Origin: Flavobacterium subsaxonicum WB 4.1-42 = DSM 21790
GTDB taxonomy: Bacteria; Bacteroidota; Bacteroidia; Flavobacteriales; Flavobacteriaceae
Assembly: GCF_000422725.1 (NCBI RefSeq)
Contig: NZ_AUGP01000001.1
Coordinates: 57,268-121,267 of the forward strand
Length of the DNA: 64,000 nt
Direction: 5' to 3'
Numbering within the stretch: the stretch's first letter is position 1; the number at the start of each line of letters is the position of its first letter. Both the position numbers and the translations under genes were made by a program. Under the pieces are notes generated by a model. That model ran no database searches. It was given only the letters and a program-made list of their open reading frames with translations, and was not told the origin of the DNA. Shown here one piece after another: positions 52,901 through 62,848 of this stretch.

Positions 52901-53108
52901 AGGTAACAGGACACTGGGTTCTGCTGCACTTGGCGGTATGCTTTTCGGAACCATATTTGGGGTAATAATCGTGCCGGGCTTGTACTATATATTCGGCTCA
53001 CTGGCCAACGGAAGAAAACTGATACAGTTTGAAGATGACAGTTCTTTATCAGAAGAATTTGTTCACTCAATAGATAATTTCCCTAAAAACGAAGACCATG
53101 ATGCTTAA
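49911..53108 (+). CDS. RND multidrug efflux permease (AcrB/HAE1 family)
   Basis: The 1065-residue protein starts with the HAE1 signature FIQRPVFAIVISIVIVFMGSLAI and has twelve membrane helices and two large periplasmic loops. The proton-relay residues are visible: GIVVDDAIVVVEAV in TM4 and a Lys in LVGLLGKNAVLIVEFAV of TM10. The ALTLTPVLCAMLL segment is also typical. It exports drugs or other amphipathic compounds using the proton gradient. It lies 24 bases after the adaptor gene and overlaps the channel gene by 11 bases. Confidence 0.95.
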   Translation: MFTKFIQRPVFAIVISIVIVFMGSLAITQLPTSQFPDIAPTTVNIFIAYPGASADVLVKSTLITLENAINGVQDMRYMATDATSAGEATLRIIFEPGTDPNQAVIRVKTRVDQVMPLLPELVQREGVVITPIQPSMLMYVNLYAKGKNMDEKFLYNYANVKMLPEINRIKGVARSQILGSRTYAMRIWLNPDRMRAYKVSVDEVMSALGEQSIVGRPGRIGQSSGISAQSLEYVLTYKGRFSEPEEYGNIIIRANSDGQAIRLKDIGRAELGSEFFDIYSNLDGHPSASIVLKQNYGSNASDVIRDVKAKLEEMKETFPPGLDYKISYDVSKFLDASIEQVIETLRDAFILVALVVFIFLGDWRSTLIPILAVPVSLIGAFFVIQFFGISINMVTLFALVLAIGIVVDDAIVVVEAVHAKFEEHPHITPYLAVKQVLGEISGAIIAITAVMVSVFVPISFMSGPVGTFYRQFSITMASSIVISALIALTLTPVLCAMLLKNNHGKEKKKNILTKSLDGFNRVFDKLTGKYVILLQRIVSRRVVTFAILIAFCVGTFYVNKILPSGFIPSEDQGTIYAIIQTPPGSTLETTNMVSQKLQKICEHVEGVESVSSLAGYEIMTEGRGSNAGTCLINLKPWDERKHKVTEVMEELEEKSKGLGAKIEFFEPPAIPGFGSSGGFSLRLLDKNTATDYQDFDKINKKFIDDLSKRKELSGLFTFFAANYPQYELIIDNNLAMQKGVSIGKAMENLDILIGSTYEQGFIKFDRFFKVYVQSDPKFRRLPSDVLNLFVKNDHGDMVPYSAFMKLKKTQGPNEITRYNMYNSAAIQGLPAKGYTTADAIQAVREVAKETLPKGYDIAWEGLSYDESIRGNESIYIFLIVLAFVYFVLAAQYESFIIPLAVVFSLPVGVFGSFLVLEMMGLENDIYAQIGLIMLVGLLGKNAVLIVEFAVQKHHEGLTILEAAIEGAKVRFRPILMTSFAFIAGLIPLLLASGAGAIGNRTLGSAALGGMLFGTIFGVIIVPGLYYIFGSLANGRKLIQFEDDSSLSEEFVHSIDNFPKNEDHDA

Positions 53109-54540
53109 ACGTAGCGTATATAATTATATAGCAGTAGCATGTATAGGGCTAACCTTTACAGGCTGTAAACTGCCCGGTGTTGTGCAAAGAGAAGAGAACA
53201 CCAATGTGCCTGCGGCTTTTAGCAGCACTACCACCACGCAGGATACCATAAATTCGGCAACCGTAAAATGGAAAGAGTATTTTAAAGACCCTAACCTTGT
53301 TGCCCTTATAGACACTGCCCTGGCAAACAACCAGGAGCTTAATATTACCTTACAGGAAATAGAAATTGCCCGTGCCGAAGTAAGAGCCAGAAAAGGAGAA
53401 TACCTTCCTTTTCTGGGCCTTAGGGGCGGTGCCGGTGTAGATAAAGTATCGCGCAACACCAACATAGGTGCCTTAGAGCACAATATCGAGATTGTTCCGG
53501 GCAAAGAAAACCCAGAGCCGTTACAGGACTACCAACTGGGCGTTTATGCCAACTGGGAGGCCGATATTTGGGGCAAGCTGCACAACGCTAAAAAAGCTGC
53601 CGTAAAAAGGTACCTTTCTACTGTAGAGGGCAGAAACTTTGTTATTACCAACCTGATATCTGAAATTGCCAATTCGTATTACGAACTGCTGGCTTTAGAT
53701 ACGCAGTTAGACATTGTTAAGCAAAATATCGATATCCAAAACAATGCTTTAGAGATTGTTAAGCTTCAAAAACTGGCTACCCGTGTAACAGAGCTTGCTG
53801 TAAAAAGGTTTGAGGCACAGGTGCTAAACACCCGTAGCCTACAATACGAAATCCAGCAAAAGATTACCGAGACCGAGAACAGGATTAACTTTTTGGCTGG
53901 CCGCTACCCACAACCGGTAGCAAGAGATGCTAAGGCATTCAGCACTTTAGTACCTACTACAGTGTATGCCGGTATACCAGCGCAACTGTTGGCTAACCGC
54001 CCAGATATTAAACAGGCAGAGTTAGACCTTGCAGCCGCTAAGCTCGATGTTAAGGTGGCCAAGGCAAGGTTTTACCCAACGTTAGGTATCTCTGCTGGTA
54101 TAGGCTACCAGGCGTTTGATGCGTCTTATTTAATTAAGCCGCAGTCGTTACTATACTCCCTTGCCGGAGACCTGGCTGCACCACTAATTAACAGGAATGC
54201 CATTAAGGCGACCTATTACAGCGCCAACGCCAAGCAAATACAGGCGGTTTACAACTACGAGCGTACTATTTTAAATGCTTATGTAGAGGTAGCCAACCAG
54301 GTATCTAAAGTTAGCAACCTGGAAAAAAGCTACACGCTTAAATCGCAGGAGGTAGATGCACTAACCCAGTCTATCGAAATTTCCAACAGCCTGTTCCAGT
54401 CGGCACGAGCCGATTATATGGAGGTATTACTAACACAACGCGATGCGTTAGAGTCGCGTTTTGACCTTATAGAAACCAAGTTGCAGCAAATGAGTGCAAC
54501 GGTTAATATTTACCACGCCCTTGGTGGTGGATGGAATTAA
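53098..54540 (+). CDS. TolC-like outer-membrane efflux lipoprotein (OprM/NodT family)
   Basis: The 480-residue protein has a lipobox (TFTGCK, Cys23) and two internally repeated TolC domains. Family motifs are LALDTQLDI-type helices, LLANRPDIKQAELDLAAAKLDVKVAKARFYPTL, and a C-terminal RADYMEVLLTQRDALESR. It forms the outer-membrane exit duct for the adaptor and permease encoded upstream. Its start overlaps the permease stop by 11 bases (ATGATG), indicating coupling. A terminator follows. Confidence 0.93.
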   Translation: MMLKRSVYNYIAVACIGLTFTGCKLPGVVQREENTNVPAAFSSTTTTQDTINSATVKWKEYFKDPNLVALIDTALANNQELNITLQEIEIARAEVRARKGEYLPFLGLRGGAGVDKVSRNTNIGALEHNIEIVPGKENPEPLQDYQLGVYANWEADIWGKLHNAKKAAVKRYLSTVEGRNFVITNLISEIANSYYELLALDTQLDIVKQNIDIQNNALEIVKLQKLATRVTELAVKRFEAQVLNTRSLQYEIQQKITETENRINFLAGRYPQPVARDAKAFSTLVPTTVYAGIPAQLLANRPDIKQAELDLAAAKLDVKVAKARFYPTLGISAGIGYQAFDASYLIKPQSLLYSLAGDLAAPLINRNAIKATYYSANAKQIQAVYNYERTILNAYVEVANQVSKVSNLEKSYTLKSQEVDALTQSIEISNSLFQSARADYMEVLLTQRDALESRFDLIETKLQQMSATVNIYHALGGGWN

Positions 54541-54560
54541 TATTGAGTTGAGTTAAACTA

Positions 54561-54596
54561 AAAGCCTTCAAAGTAATGTACTTTGGAGGCTTTTTT
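54561..54596 (+). terminator. Terminator of the RND efflux operon
   Basis: AAAGCCTTCAAAGTA and TACTTTGGAGGCTTT pair over 15 bp with one G.T around ATG, followed by TTT. Confidence 0.9.
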
Positions 54597-54773
54597 ATTT
54601 CCCGTAAGGTCAGCCATCACAATTGGATAATAGAATATGCATCAAATTCAGAAATCAAAATACGGTTGCAATATCAAATATTATATAACCCAGCATCATT
54701 TAAATTGAATATAATAAAAAAACTATATCGATTTTTTGCGAATTAAAGGCTTAACATTTACACCGAGTTTTCC

Positions 54774-54781
54774 TATATTTG
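54774..54781 (+). promoter_or_regulatory. icd: -7 box of icd
   Basis: TATATTTG matches TAnnTTTG. The start codon is at 54914, so the implied leader is about 125 bases, far longer than most others in this window. Confidence 0.55.
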
Positions 54782-54864
54782 CAGGCTTTGCTTTTACATT
54801 GCGGCATATTACAGCCCCCTAAAAGCAAACCACCAAAACAAACACACATAACGTATTAATAATC

Positions 54865-54894
54865 AGCCTTTCGGGCTTTTTTTAGGACGAAAGG
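54865..54894 (+). promoter_or_regulatory. Candidate attenuator-like overlapping hairpins in the icd leader
   Basis: AGCC (54865-54868) can pair with GGCT (54874-54877) followed by seven Ts, a small terminator-like hairpin. Alternatively CCTTTCG (54867-54873) can pair with CGAAAGG (54888-54894), which would disrupt it. The two are mutually exclusive and end 19 bases before the ATG. The first stem is only 4 bp, so function is uncertain. Confidence 0.35.
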
Positions 54895-54910
54895 ATATTT
54901 AAAAAATTAA

Positions 54911-57139
<2,229 letters not shown>

Positions 57140-57167
57140 TCAACTATAATTAGTTACAAATTCTTAG

Positions 57168-57196
57168 AAAGCTATCCTGAAAAGGGTGGCTTTTTG
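57168..57196 (+). terminator. Terminator of icd
   Basis: AAAGCTATCCT and AGGGTGGCTTT pair over 11 bp (two G.T) around GAAA, followed by TTTTTG. Confidence 0.75.
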
Positions 57197-57215
57197 TTTT
57201 ATATCCAATTACTTA

Positions 57216-57340
57216 CGTAGGGCGATGCCCTACGCTAATTTATATCGCCCCTTCAGGGCTGAGAAAAATTTTGTGAGATTGGTATCAAAAAATCTGTGAA
57301 AATCCGCGATTGCGCAGCATCAGTGTTATCCGCGTTCCAT
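57216..57340 (-). repeat. Solitary copy of the composite 133-bp-type repeat (family B), inverted
   Basis: Read on the minus strand it begins TGGAACGCGGATAACACTGA, continues TGCTGCGCAATCGCGGATTT, and ends AAATTAGCGTAGGGC ATCGCCCTACG. Both halves match the units of the tandem array at 63.5 kb. It contains a perfect hairpin CGTAGGGC-GAT-GCCCTACG at 57216-57234. It lies between icd and the convergent response-regulator gene. Confidence 0.8.
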
Positions 57341-57348
57341 CCTGACAA

Positions 57349-58044
57349 CTACTTTCCAATACTGTTCAACAATATCTGGTATTTACGGCCAACAGGTATA
57401 ACACTTCCGTTAGAAAGCCGTACCTCCTGCCCTGCTATAGTTTGGGCATGTAGTGTGTTGATAATAAACGATTTGTGTACCCGTATAAAATTAACATCCA
57501 GATCGGCAGCAATGGCGCTAAGAGCACCGTATACCACCACAGGCATCTGCTTGTCAACAACATATACTTTCAGGTAATTGCCATAGCTTTCAATATACAC
57601 AATATCGGCGGTAGGCATGGCAATAGTACCTTTTGCTGTTTTAAGCTGTAGTGTGGTTTTATTTGGTGGGAGCGCTTTGGCATCGCAAAATATTTTGGCC
57701 TTTTCTACCGCTTTGGCAAAAGCCGCAAGGCTAATGGGCTTTACTAAATAATCAACGGCATCGTACTTAAAAGCATCCAGCGCATAATCAGAATAGGCAG
57801 TGGTTATAATAGTGGCCGGGCGAATGGGCAACTGCTGCATTAGCTCTATACCCGTAACAATAGGCATATTAATATCCAGAAAAACAATATCAAAACGCTG
57901 TTGCTCTAACAGTTGCAGCGCCTCTTTACCGTTAGAGGCACTGGCGGCAAACTCCAGGCCCGGTGTGTTTTTTATGTGCGATTGTATTACCAAATGTGCC
58001 GGAACCTCATCATCGGCTATCAGGCATTTGTAGGTAAGTCCCAT
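57349..58044 (-). CDS. LytTR-family response regulator
   Basis: The 231-residue protein has a receiver domain with Asp11/Asp12, phosphoacceptor Asp57 (FLDINMP) and Lys102 (VKP), followed by a LytTR DNA-binding domain (about 130-231; DIVYIESYGNYLKVY, FIRVHKSFIIN, LSNGSVIPVGRKY). It is the output partner of the upstream histidine kinase, whose 3' end it overlaps by 25 bases. It probably binds direct-repeat sites; possible targets include the divergent TonB receptor gene. Confidence 0.93.
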   Translation of the reverse strand: MGLTYKCLIADDEVPAHLVIQSHIKNTPGLEFAASASNGKEALQLLEQQRFDIVFLDINMPIVTGIELMQQLPIRPATIITTAYSDYALDAFKYDAVDYLVKPISLAAFAKAVEKAKIFCDAKALPPNKTTLQLKTAKGTIAMPTADIVYIESYGNYLKVYVVDKQMPVVVYGALSAIAADLDVNFIRVHKSFIINTLHAQTIAGQEVRLSNGSVIPVGRKYQILLNSIGK

Positions 58045-59012
58045 AGCTGTAGTTTTAGTTTATAATGCTCGTTATCCTGTTCGCAATCAATACTGTATTT
58101 AATAGAAAGCACTTCAAGCCGGCGTTTTAAATTGCTAATTCCCAAATTGGTACCAATAAGTTTGGTGCCTTGCGGCAGGTAACTGTTCTCTATCATAAAG
58201 CAAAACTTTTCGGGTGTAATATCCCAGTCCATCTTTATGTAGGGATTATCGGTCTCCGAAGAAAATTTAACCGCATTCTCCACCAGCGGCATCAGCACCA
58301 GCGGCGGAATCACCCTGTCCTGCTCTGCAGTTATAATGGCATGGTTAATAACGGTTAGCTTGCCACTTTTATACTGGTAGTATTGCATGTACTTTTTAAT
58401 AAAATCCATTTCGCTTATAAGCGAAACACTCTCTTTTTTAGTGGCCTCGATCTGGTAACGCAGTAATGCAGAAAGTTCTAAAATGCGTTCGGGCATAGTG
58501 TCGGGCCGTGCAAGCGATTCACCGTAGAGGTTATTCATCGCGTTAAGCAAAAAGTGCGGGTTGAGTTGCTGCTTTAAAAAGTTAAGCTCATTTTCTGTAA
58601 CCGCCAGCCTGCGGTTGGTTTTTACCACATTTTGAATGACCCACAGGTGCATAAAATAAAAACCTGACCCTACAATGGCCGAGAACACCTGCTTTATAGC
58701 CCTTGTAAACGCAGAGATATTGGGCTTATCAAAAGATGGTACATTAAATGCCAAAATCACCATAAATATCCAGAACAGGCTAAAGCCTATCATAAACTGC
58801 CTGTATTTGTTCTTTTGGAGCATTCCTCCTATAAATACAAGGTTGCTTACTAATATTGTAAAGTAAAAAAGGTAAATAGACCGCGATAGTTTAAAAACAC
58901 GCTCAGGATCAGGCTCTTCAAAATGGTCTACGCCCAAAATAGCACAAAATATAAGCCCCAGGAAAAACAAATTCCTGAACCATATATTCTCATACCTAAG
59001 AAAACTCTTCAT
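58020..59012 (-). CDS. LytS/YehU-type sensor histidine kinase
   Basis: The 330-residue protein has about four hydrophobic helices in the first 125 residues, then a His_kinase domain (PF06580 type): QQLNPHFLLNAMNNLYG with phosphoacceptor His153, and an N-box MPLVENAVKFSSE (Asn246) and GTNLGISNLKRRL. There is no large periplasmic sensor domain, so the signal may be sensed within the membrane. It is co-transcribed with the LytTR regulator. Confidence 0.92.
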   Translation of the reverse strand: MKSFLRYENIWFRNLFFLGLIFCAILGVDHFEEPDPERVFKLSRSIYLFYFTILVSNLVFIGGMLQKNKYRQFMIGFSLFWIFMVILAFNVPSFDKPNISAFTRAIKQVFSAIVGSGFYFMHLWVIQNVVKTNRRLAVTENELNFLKQQLNPHFLLNAMNNLYGESLARPDTMPERILELSALLRYQIEATKKESVSLISEMDFIKKYMQYYQYKSGKLTVINHAIITAEQDRVIPPLVLMPLVENAVKFSSETDNPYIKMDWDITPEKFCFMIENSYLPQGTKLIGTNLGISNLKRRLEVLSIKYSIDCEQDNEHYKLKLQLWDLPTNA

Positions 59013-59102
59013 GTAAACAAAATTAGGACATTTAACGCGCTACCCTGCATATTTGCTGATTTTTATGCAAACGCCGTTGGTATAAAAACCACAGGCGTTT
59101 TA

Positions 59103-59110
59103 TACTTTTG
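59103..59110 (+). promoter_or_regulatory. -7 box of the TonB receptor gene
   Basis: TACTTTTG matches TAnnTTTG. A TTG lies 23 bases further upstream (59077-59079), slightly wide spacing. The leader to the start at 59173 would be about 55 bases. Confidence 0.5.
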
Positions 59111-59172
59111 TAAGCCCAACGCAGTTATAGTTAATACTTTTACTACAAATCATCAATTAACCCAATCAAAAC

Positions 59173-61551
59173 ATGAACAAAAGTTGTATTTTGTACTTTT
59201 TAATGGCACTTTTCTCGGCCGTGTCCGGTTACGCCCAGGAAAAGTTTACCCTAAGCGGAACCATTGCCGATGTCGGAAGCAAAGAAACCCTAATTGGCGC
59301 CAGCGTTTACATTAAAGAATTAGAGATGGCGGTATCTACCAATGCATCAGGATTCTACAGCGTTTCGCTACCTGCAGGCACTTATACCGTTCAGGTTAGT
59401 TTTGTAAGCTACGGCACTACCGAAACTAAAATTGTACTTACCAAAAACACAAAAAAGAATTTTACGCTTGCCAGTAGTTCCGAAGAATTGCAGGAAGTAG
59501 TTATCTCTCAAAACAATAGCAAACGGGCCAACATTAAAAGCCCCGAAATGAGCGTTGCCAAGCTAACCGCGGCCGACATTAAAAAGATGCCGGCGGTTTT
59601 GGGCGAGGTAGATGTTATAAAATCGCTTATGCAGTTGCCGGGGGTTACCAATGCCGGCGAGGGCGCATCGGGCTTTAACGTTCGCGGTGGCGCTGCCGAC
59701 CAGAACCTTGTGCTACTGGATGATGCCAACCTTTTTAGCTCATCGCACCTTTTTGGCTTTTTCTCGGTCTTTAATTCTGATGCCATACGCGACCTTAACC
59801 TGTACAAAGGCGGTGTGCCGGCACGCTACGGCGGCAGGGTATCATCGGTACTGGATATTAACCAGCGTGAAGGCAGCCTTACCGATTTGCATGCTGTGGG
59901 TGGTATCGGGCTGATATCAAGCCGATTGGTTGTAGATGGCCCTATTGTAAAAGATAAAGGATCGTTTTTAATTGGCGGCAGGAGCTCGTATGCCCACCTT
60001 TTTCTTAAACTGGCTGATAACGAGAACTCTGCATATTTTTACGACCTTAATGCCAAGGCCAACTACAAGCTTGGCGAAAACGATAAGGTGTACTTTTCGG
60101 GCTACCTGGGGCGCGACGTTATAAAAATTAGCGAGAGCTTTAGTAACGTTTACGGCAATACGGTTGCCAACGTTGGGTGGAACCATAAGTTTAGCGATAA
60201 CCTAAGTGCTAACATGGCAGCTATTTACAGCGATTACATCTACGGTATGGAGCTCGACTTTATTGGCTTTAACTGGGATAGCGGCATTAAAAGCTATACC
60301 TTTAAGTATGACCTTAAGCACAAGCTTACCGATAAGTTTAAACTAAACTACGGGCTTAGTGGCATTTACTACAACTTTAACCCCGGCACTATTGAGCCAA
60401 GCGATGAAGAGTCGGGAATAAATTACGAGCAGCTTGACAGAAAATATGCTTTTGAAAGTGCCCTGTATTTGGATGCCGAACACGAACTTACTGATAAGCT
60501 TACCGTTAGCTATGGCCTGCGCTACAGCATGTTTAACCGTTTAGGCTCTCAAAACGTTAACCTGTATGCTAACAACCAGGCGGTTGTTTTTAACGAAGAG
60601 CTTAAGATATACGAAAAAGGCGTGCCCATTGGCACCAAACACTATGGCAGCAGCGAAAGCATAGCCCAGTTTGGCAATTTAGAGCCCCGTGCCGCCATAT
60701 CGTACCAGTTGGGCGAAGACCAGTCGGTTAAGGCGAGTTACAACCGTATGGCGCAGTACCTGCACTTAATTAGCAACACGGCATCGGCCACGCCGTTAGA
60801 CGTTTGGGCACCCAGCGACGATTTCATGAAACCGCAATTGCTTGACCAGTATGCTGTTGGGTATTTCCGGAACTTTAAAGATGATGCCTATACCCTTGAA
60901 ACCGAAGCGTTTTACAAAACCATGAAAAACAGGGTAGACTATATTGATGGCGCCGACCTGATTGCCAACGATGCCATTGAGCAGGTAGTACTATCCGGAG
61001 ATTCAAGGGCTTATGGCCTTGAGGTACTGGTGCGTAAAAACAAAGGCAGGCTAACCGGCTGGATAGCCTACACCCTGTCGCGCTCTGAGCAACAAACCCC
61101 GGGCCGCACCCCAACCGAAACCGGCATTAACAACGGCGAGTGGTACAAGACCGGTTACGACAAGCTGCACAACCTATCAGTCACAGGATCATACGAGTAC
61201 AACCAAAAATGGTCATTTTCGGGCATCTTTACCCTGCAGTCGGGCCGCCCGGTAACCAACCCTAACGGGCAGTACCAGTATGGCGATATTGTGGTGCCAA
61301 GCTACAGCAACCGTAACGAAAACAGGCTGCCGGCTTACCACCATTTAGATATTTCGGCAACGTATACCCCTAAACCTGAGAAGAAAAAGGGCTGGCAGGG
61401 CGAATGGGTGTTTAGCATCTATAACCTGTACAACAGGCAAAATGCCGCCTCTATTACCTTTGGGCAAAACGAAGACACCGGCGCCAACGAGGCCACGAGG
61501 CTATCCATTTTCGGGATGATTCCGAGTGTTACGTATAACTTTAAATTTTAG
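59173..61551 (+). CDS. TonB-dependent receptor with N-terminal carboxypeptidase-regulatory-like domain
   Basis: The 792-residue protein has a signal peptide ending GYAQ (residue 21), an Ig-like carboxypeptidase-D-type domain at about 25-105 (LSGTIADVGSKETLIGASV, GFYSVSLPAGTYTVQVSFVSY), a plug domain (IKSLMQLPGV, GFNVRGGAADQNLVLLDDA) and a 22-strand barrel ending in SVTYNFKF. It imports an unknown ligand across the outer membrane. The next gene, a DUF4249 lipoprotein, starts 12 bases later, a recurrent Bacteroidota pair. It is divergent from the LytTR/LytS pair. Confidence 0.93.
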   Translation: MNKSCILYFLMALFSAVSGYAQEKFTLSGTIADVGSKETLIGASVYIKELEMAVSTNASGFYSVSLPAGTYTVQVSFVSYGTTETKIVLTKNTKKNFTLASSSEELQEVVISQNNSKRANIKSPEMSVAKLTAADIKKMPAVLGEVDVIKSLMQLPGVTNAGEGASGFNVRGGAADQNLVLLDDANLFSSSHLFGFFSVFNSDAIRDLNLYKGGVPARYGGRVSSVLDINQREGSLTDLHAVGGIGLISSRLVVDGPIVKDKGSFLIGGRSSYAHLFLKLADNENSAYFYDLNAKANYKLGENDKVYFSGYLGRDVIKISESFSNVYGNTVANVGWNHKFSDNLSANMAAIYSDYIYGMELDFIGFNWDSGIKSYTFKYDLKHKLTDKFKLNYGLSGIYYNFNPGTIEPSDEESGINYEQLDRKYAFESALYLDAEHELTDKLTVSYGLRYSMFNRLGSQNVNLYANNQAVVFNEELKIYEKGVPIGTKHYGSSESIAQFGNLEPRAAISYQLGEDQSVKASYNRMAQYLHLISNTASATPLDVWAPSDDFMKPQLLDQYAVGYFRNFKDDAYTLETEAFYKTMKNRVDYIDGADLIANDAIEQVVLSGDSRAYGLEVLVRKNKGRLTGWIAYTLSRSEQQTPGRTPTETGINNGEWYKTGYDKLHNLSVTGSYEYNQKWSFSGIFTLQSGRPVTNPNGQYQYGDIVVPSYSNRNENRLPAYHHLDISATYTPKPEKKKGWQGEWVFSIYNLYNRQNAASITFGQNEDTGANEATRLSIFGMIPSVTYNFKF

Positions 61552-61563
61552 TCAGCCATCATC

Positions 61564-62385
61564 ATGAAAAATATAAGATATATACTACTGTTTTTAACGG
61601 CTATGCTCCTCACTTCGTGCGAAGAAGTGGTAGATGTAGACCTGGATACCGCCGCACCGCGCCTTGTGGTAGAGGCTTCAATAGACTGGGTTAAGGGCAC
61701 CGCCGGCAACAGGCAAATTATTAAACTAACCACAACCACAGGCTATTACAGTACCGAAATACCTAAAGTTAGTGGGGCAACCGTGTTTATAACCAACAGT
61801 TCTAACACCGTTTTTGACTTTATTGAGCAGGAAGCCGGCACTGGAGAGTACAAATGCGAGTACTTTGCACCAGTGCTGGGCGAAACCTACGTTTTAACTG
61901 TTATTAACGGCGACCAGACCTACACTGCAACCGAAACCATGACGGCAGTACCCGATATTACCTATACCACCCAGGCCAACGACGGCGGCTTTTTGGGCGA
62001 AGATGTAGAAATACGTTACTATTGGAACGATTTCCCGGACCAGAGCAACTACTACCTGTCGCGTTTTGATGCCGCGGTTATCCCAACCCCTGAATATGAT
62101 GTGGGCAGCGATGAGTTTTTTGAGGGCAACGAAATGTTCGAATTCTTTAGTGATGAGGACCTTAAGCCCGGAGATACCATAAGTATCAAGCTATATGGCA
62201 TCTCTGAGCGCTACCACGATTATATGAATATACTGCTTGCAGCAGCCGGTGGCGGGGGTAACCCGTTCCAGAGTGTGCCAACAGCGGCTACCGGCAACCT
62301 TATCAACCAGACCAACGAAAGCAATTATGCACTGGGCTATTTTAGGGTGTGTGAAGTATCGGCTTTGCAGGTTACAGTCCAATAA
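61564..62385 (+). CDS. DUF4249 lipoprotein, partner of the TonB receptor
   Basis: The 273-residue protein has a lipobox (LLTSCE, Cys19) and the DUF4249 layout: an N-terminal beta domain (PRLVVEASIDW, KVSGATVFITN) and a C-terminal part with YYWNDFPDQSNYYLSRF and FRVCEVSAL. Such lipoproteins are typically encoded directly after TonB receptors and may cover the barrel or capture substrate, as SusD does for SusC. The substrate is unknown. Confidence 0.87.
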   Translation: MKNIRYILLFLTAMLLTSCEEVVDVDLDTAAPRLVVEASIDWVKGTAGNRQIIKLTTTTGYYSTEIPKVSGATVFITNSSNTVFDFIEQEAGTGEYKCEYFAPVLGETYVLTVINGDQTYTATETMTAVPDITYTTQANDGGFLGEDVEIRYYWNDFPDQSNYYLSRFDAAVIPTPEYDVGSDEFFEGNEMFEFFSDEDLKPGDTISIKLYGISERYHDYMNILLAAAGGGGNPFQSVPTAATGNLINQTNESNYALGYFRVCEVSALQVTVQ

Positions 62386-62387
62386 AT

Positions 62388-62760
62388 TTTAGAATTCAGA
62401 TTTCAGATTTCAGATTTTAGAATTGAGATTTCAGATTAAAAACCGGAACCTGAAAATGGGAATTTTAACATTGATATTTCACTTTTGGAGTTTGAGATCG
62501 CGAATGGATTTCAGATTTTAGAATTTAAATTTCAGATTAAAAACCGGAGCCTGAAAATCGGAATTTTAACATTGATATTTCACTTTTGGAGTTTGAGATC
62601 GCGAATGGATTTTCAGATTTGAGAATTGAGATTTCAGATTAAAACCGGAACCTGAAAATTGGAATTTTAACATTGATATTTCACTTTTGGAGTTTGAGAT
62701 TGAGAATGGATTTCAGATTAAAAATTAGAGCTTGAATTTTGAGATTTGTTTTTGGGAATT
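62388..62760 (+). repeat. Tandem 101-bp intergenic repeats (family A), three to four units
   Basis: Units begin with TATTTCACTTTTGGAGTTTG at 62475, 62576 and 62677, exactly 101 bp apart, and a left-truncated unit precedes them from 62388. Each continues with GCGAATGGATTT, AGATTT/AGAATT words, CCGGA(A/G)CCTGAAAAT and GGAATTTTAACATTGA. The same family occurs twice at 10.6 kb. Confidence 0.85.
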
Positions 62761-62773
62761 TAAAACGTATATA

Positions 62774-62807
62774 AAAAAGTACTGAAGCAACCGCTTCAGT
62801 ACTTTTT
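62774..62807 (+). terminator. Terminator downstream of the repeat block
   Basis: AAAAAGTACTGAAGC and GCTTCAGTACTTTTT form a perfect 15-bp stem around AACC, followed by GTTTTT. It probably ends the TonB receptor/DUF4249 transcript, which would then include the repeats in its 3' end. Confidence 0.85.
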
Positions 62808-62821
62808 GTTTTTAAAGCGTT

Positions 62822-62829
62822 TATCTTTG
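62822..62829 (+). promoter_or_regulatory. -7 box of the thiamine pyrophosphokinase gene
   Basis: TATCTTTG matches TAnnTTTG exactly, 19 bases before the start codon at 62849. Confidence 0.55.
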
Positions 62830-62848
62830 CAGTACCAATTTAGTATCA

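Larger units (their letters stand above)
62386..62848. other. Intergenic region made mainly of 101-bp repeats
   Basis: This 463-bp gap has no gene. It consists of a partial and three further family A repeat units (62388-62760), then a terminator hairpin (62774-62807) and the promoter of the thiamine pyrophosphokinase gene. Confidence 0.8.
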
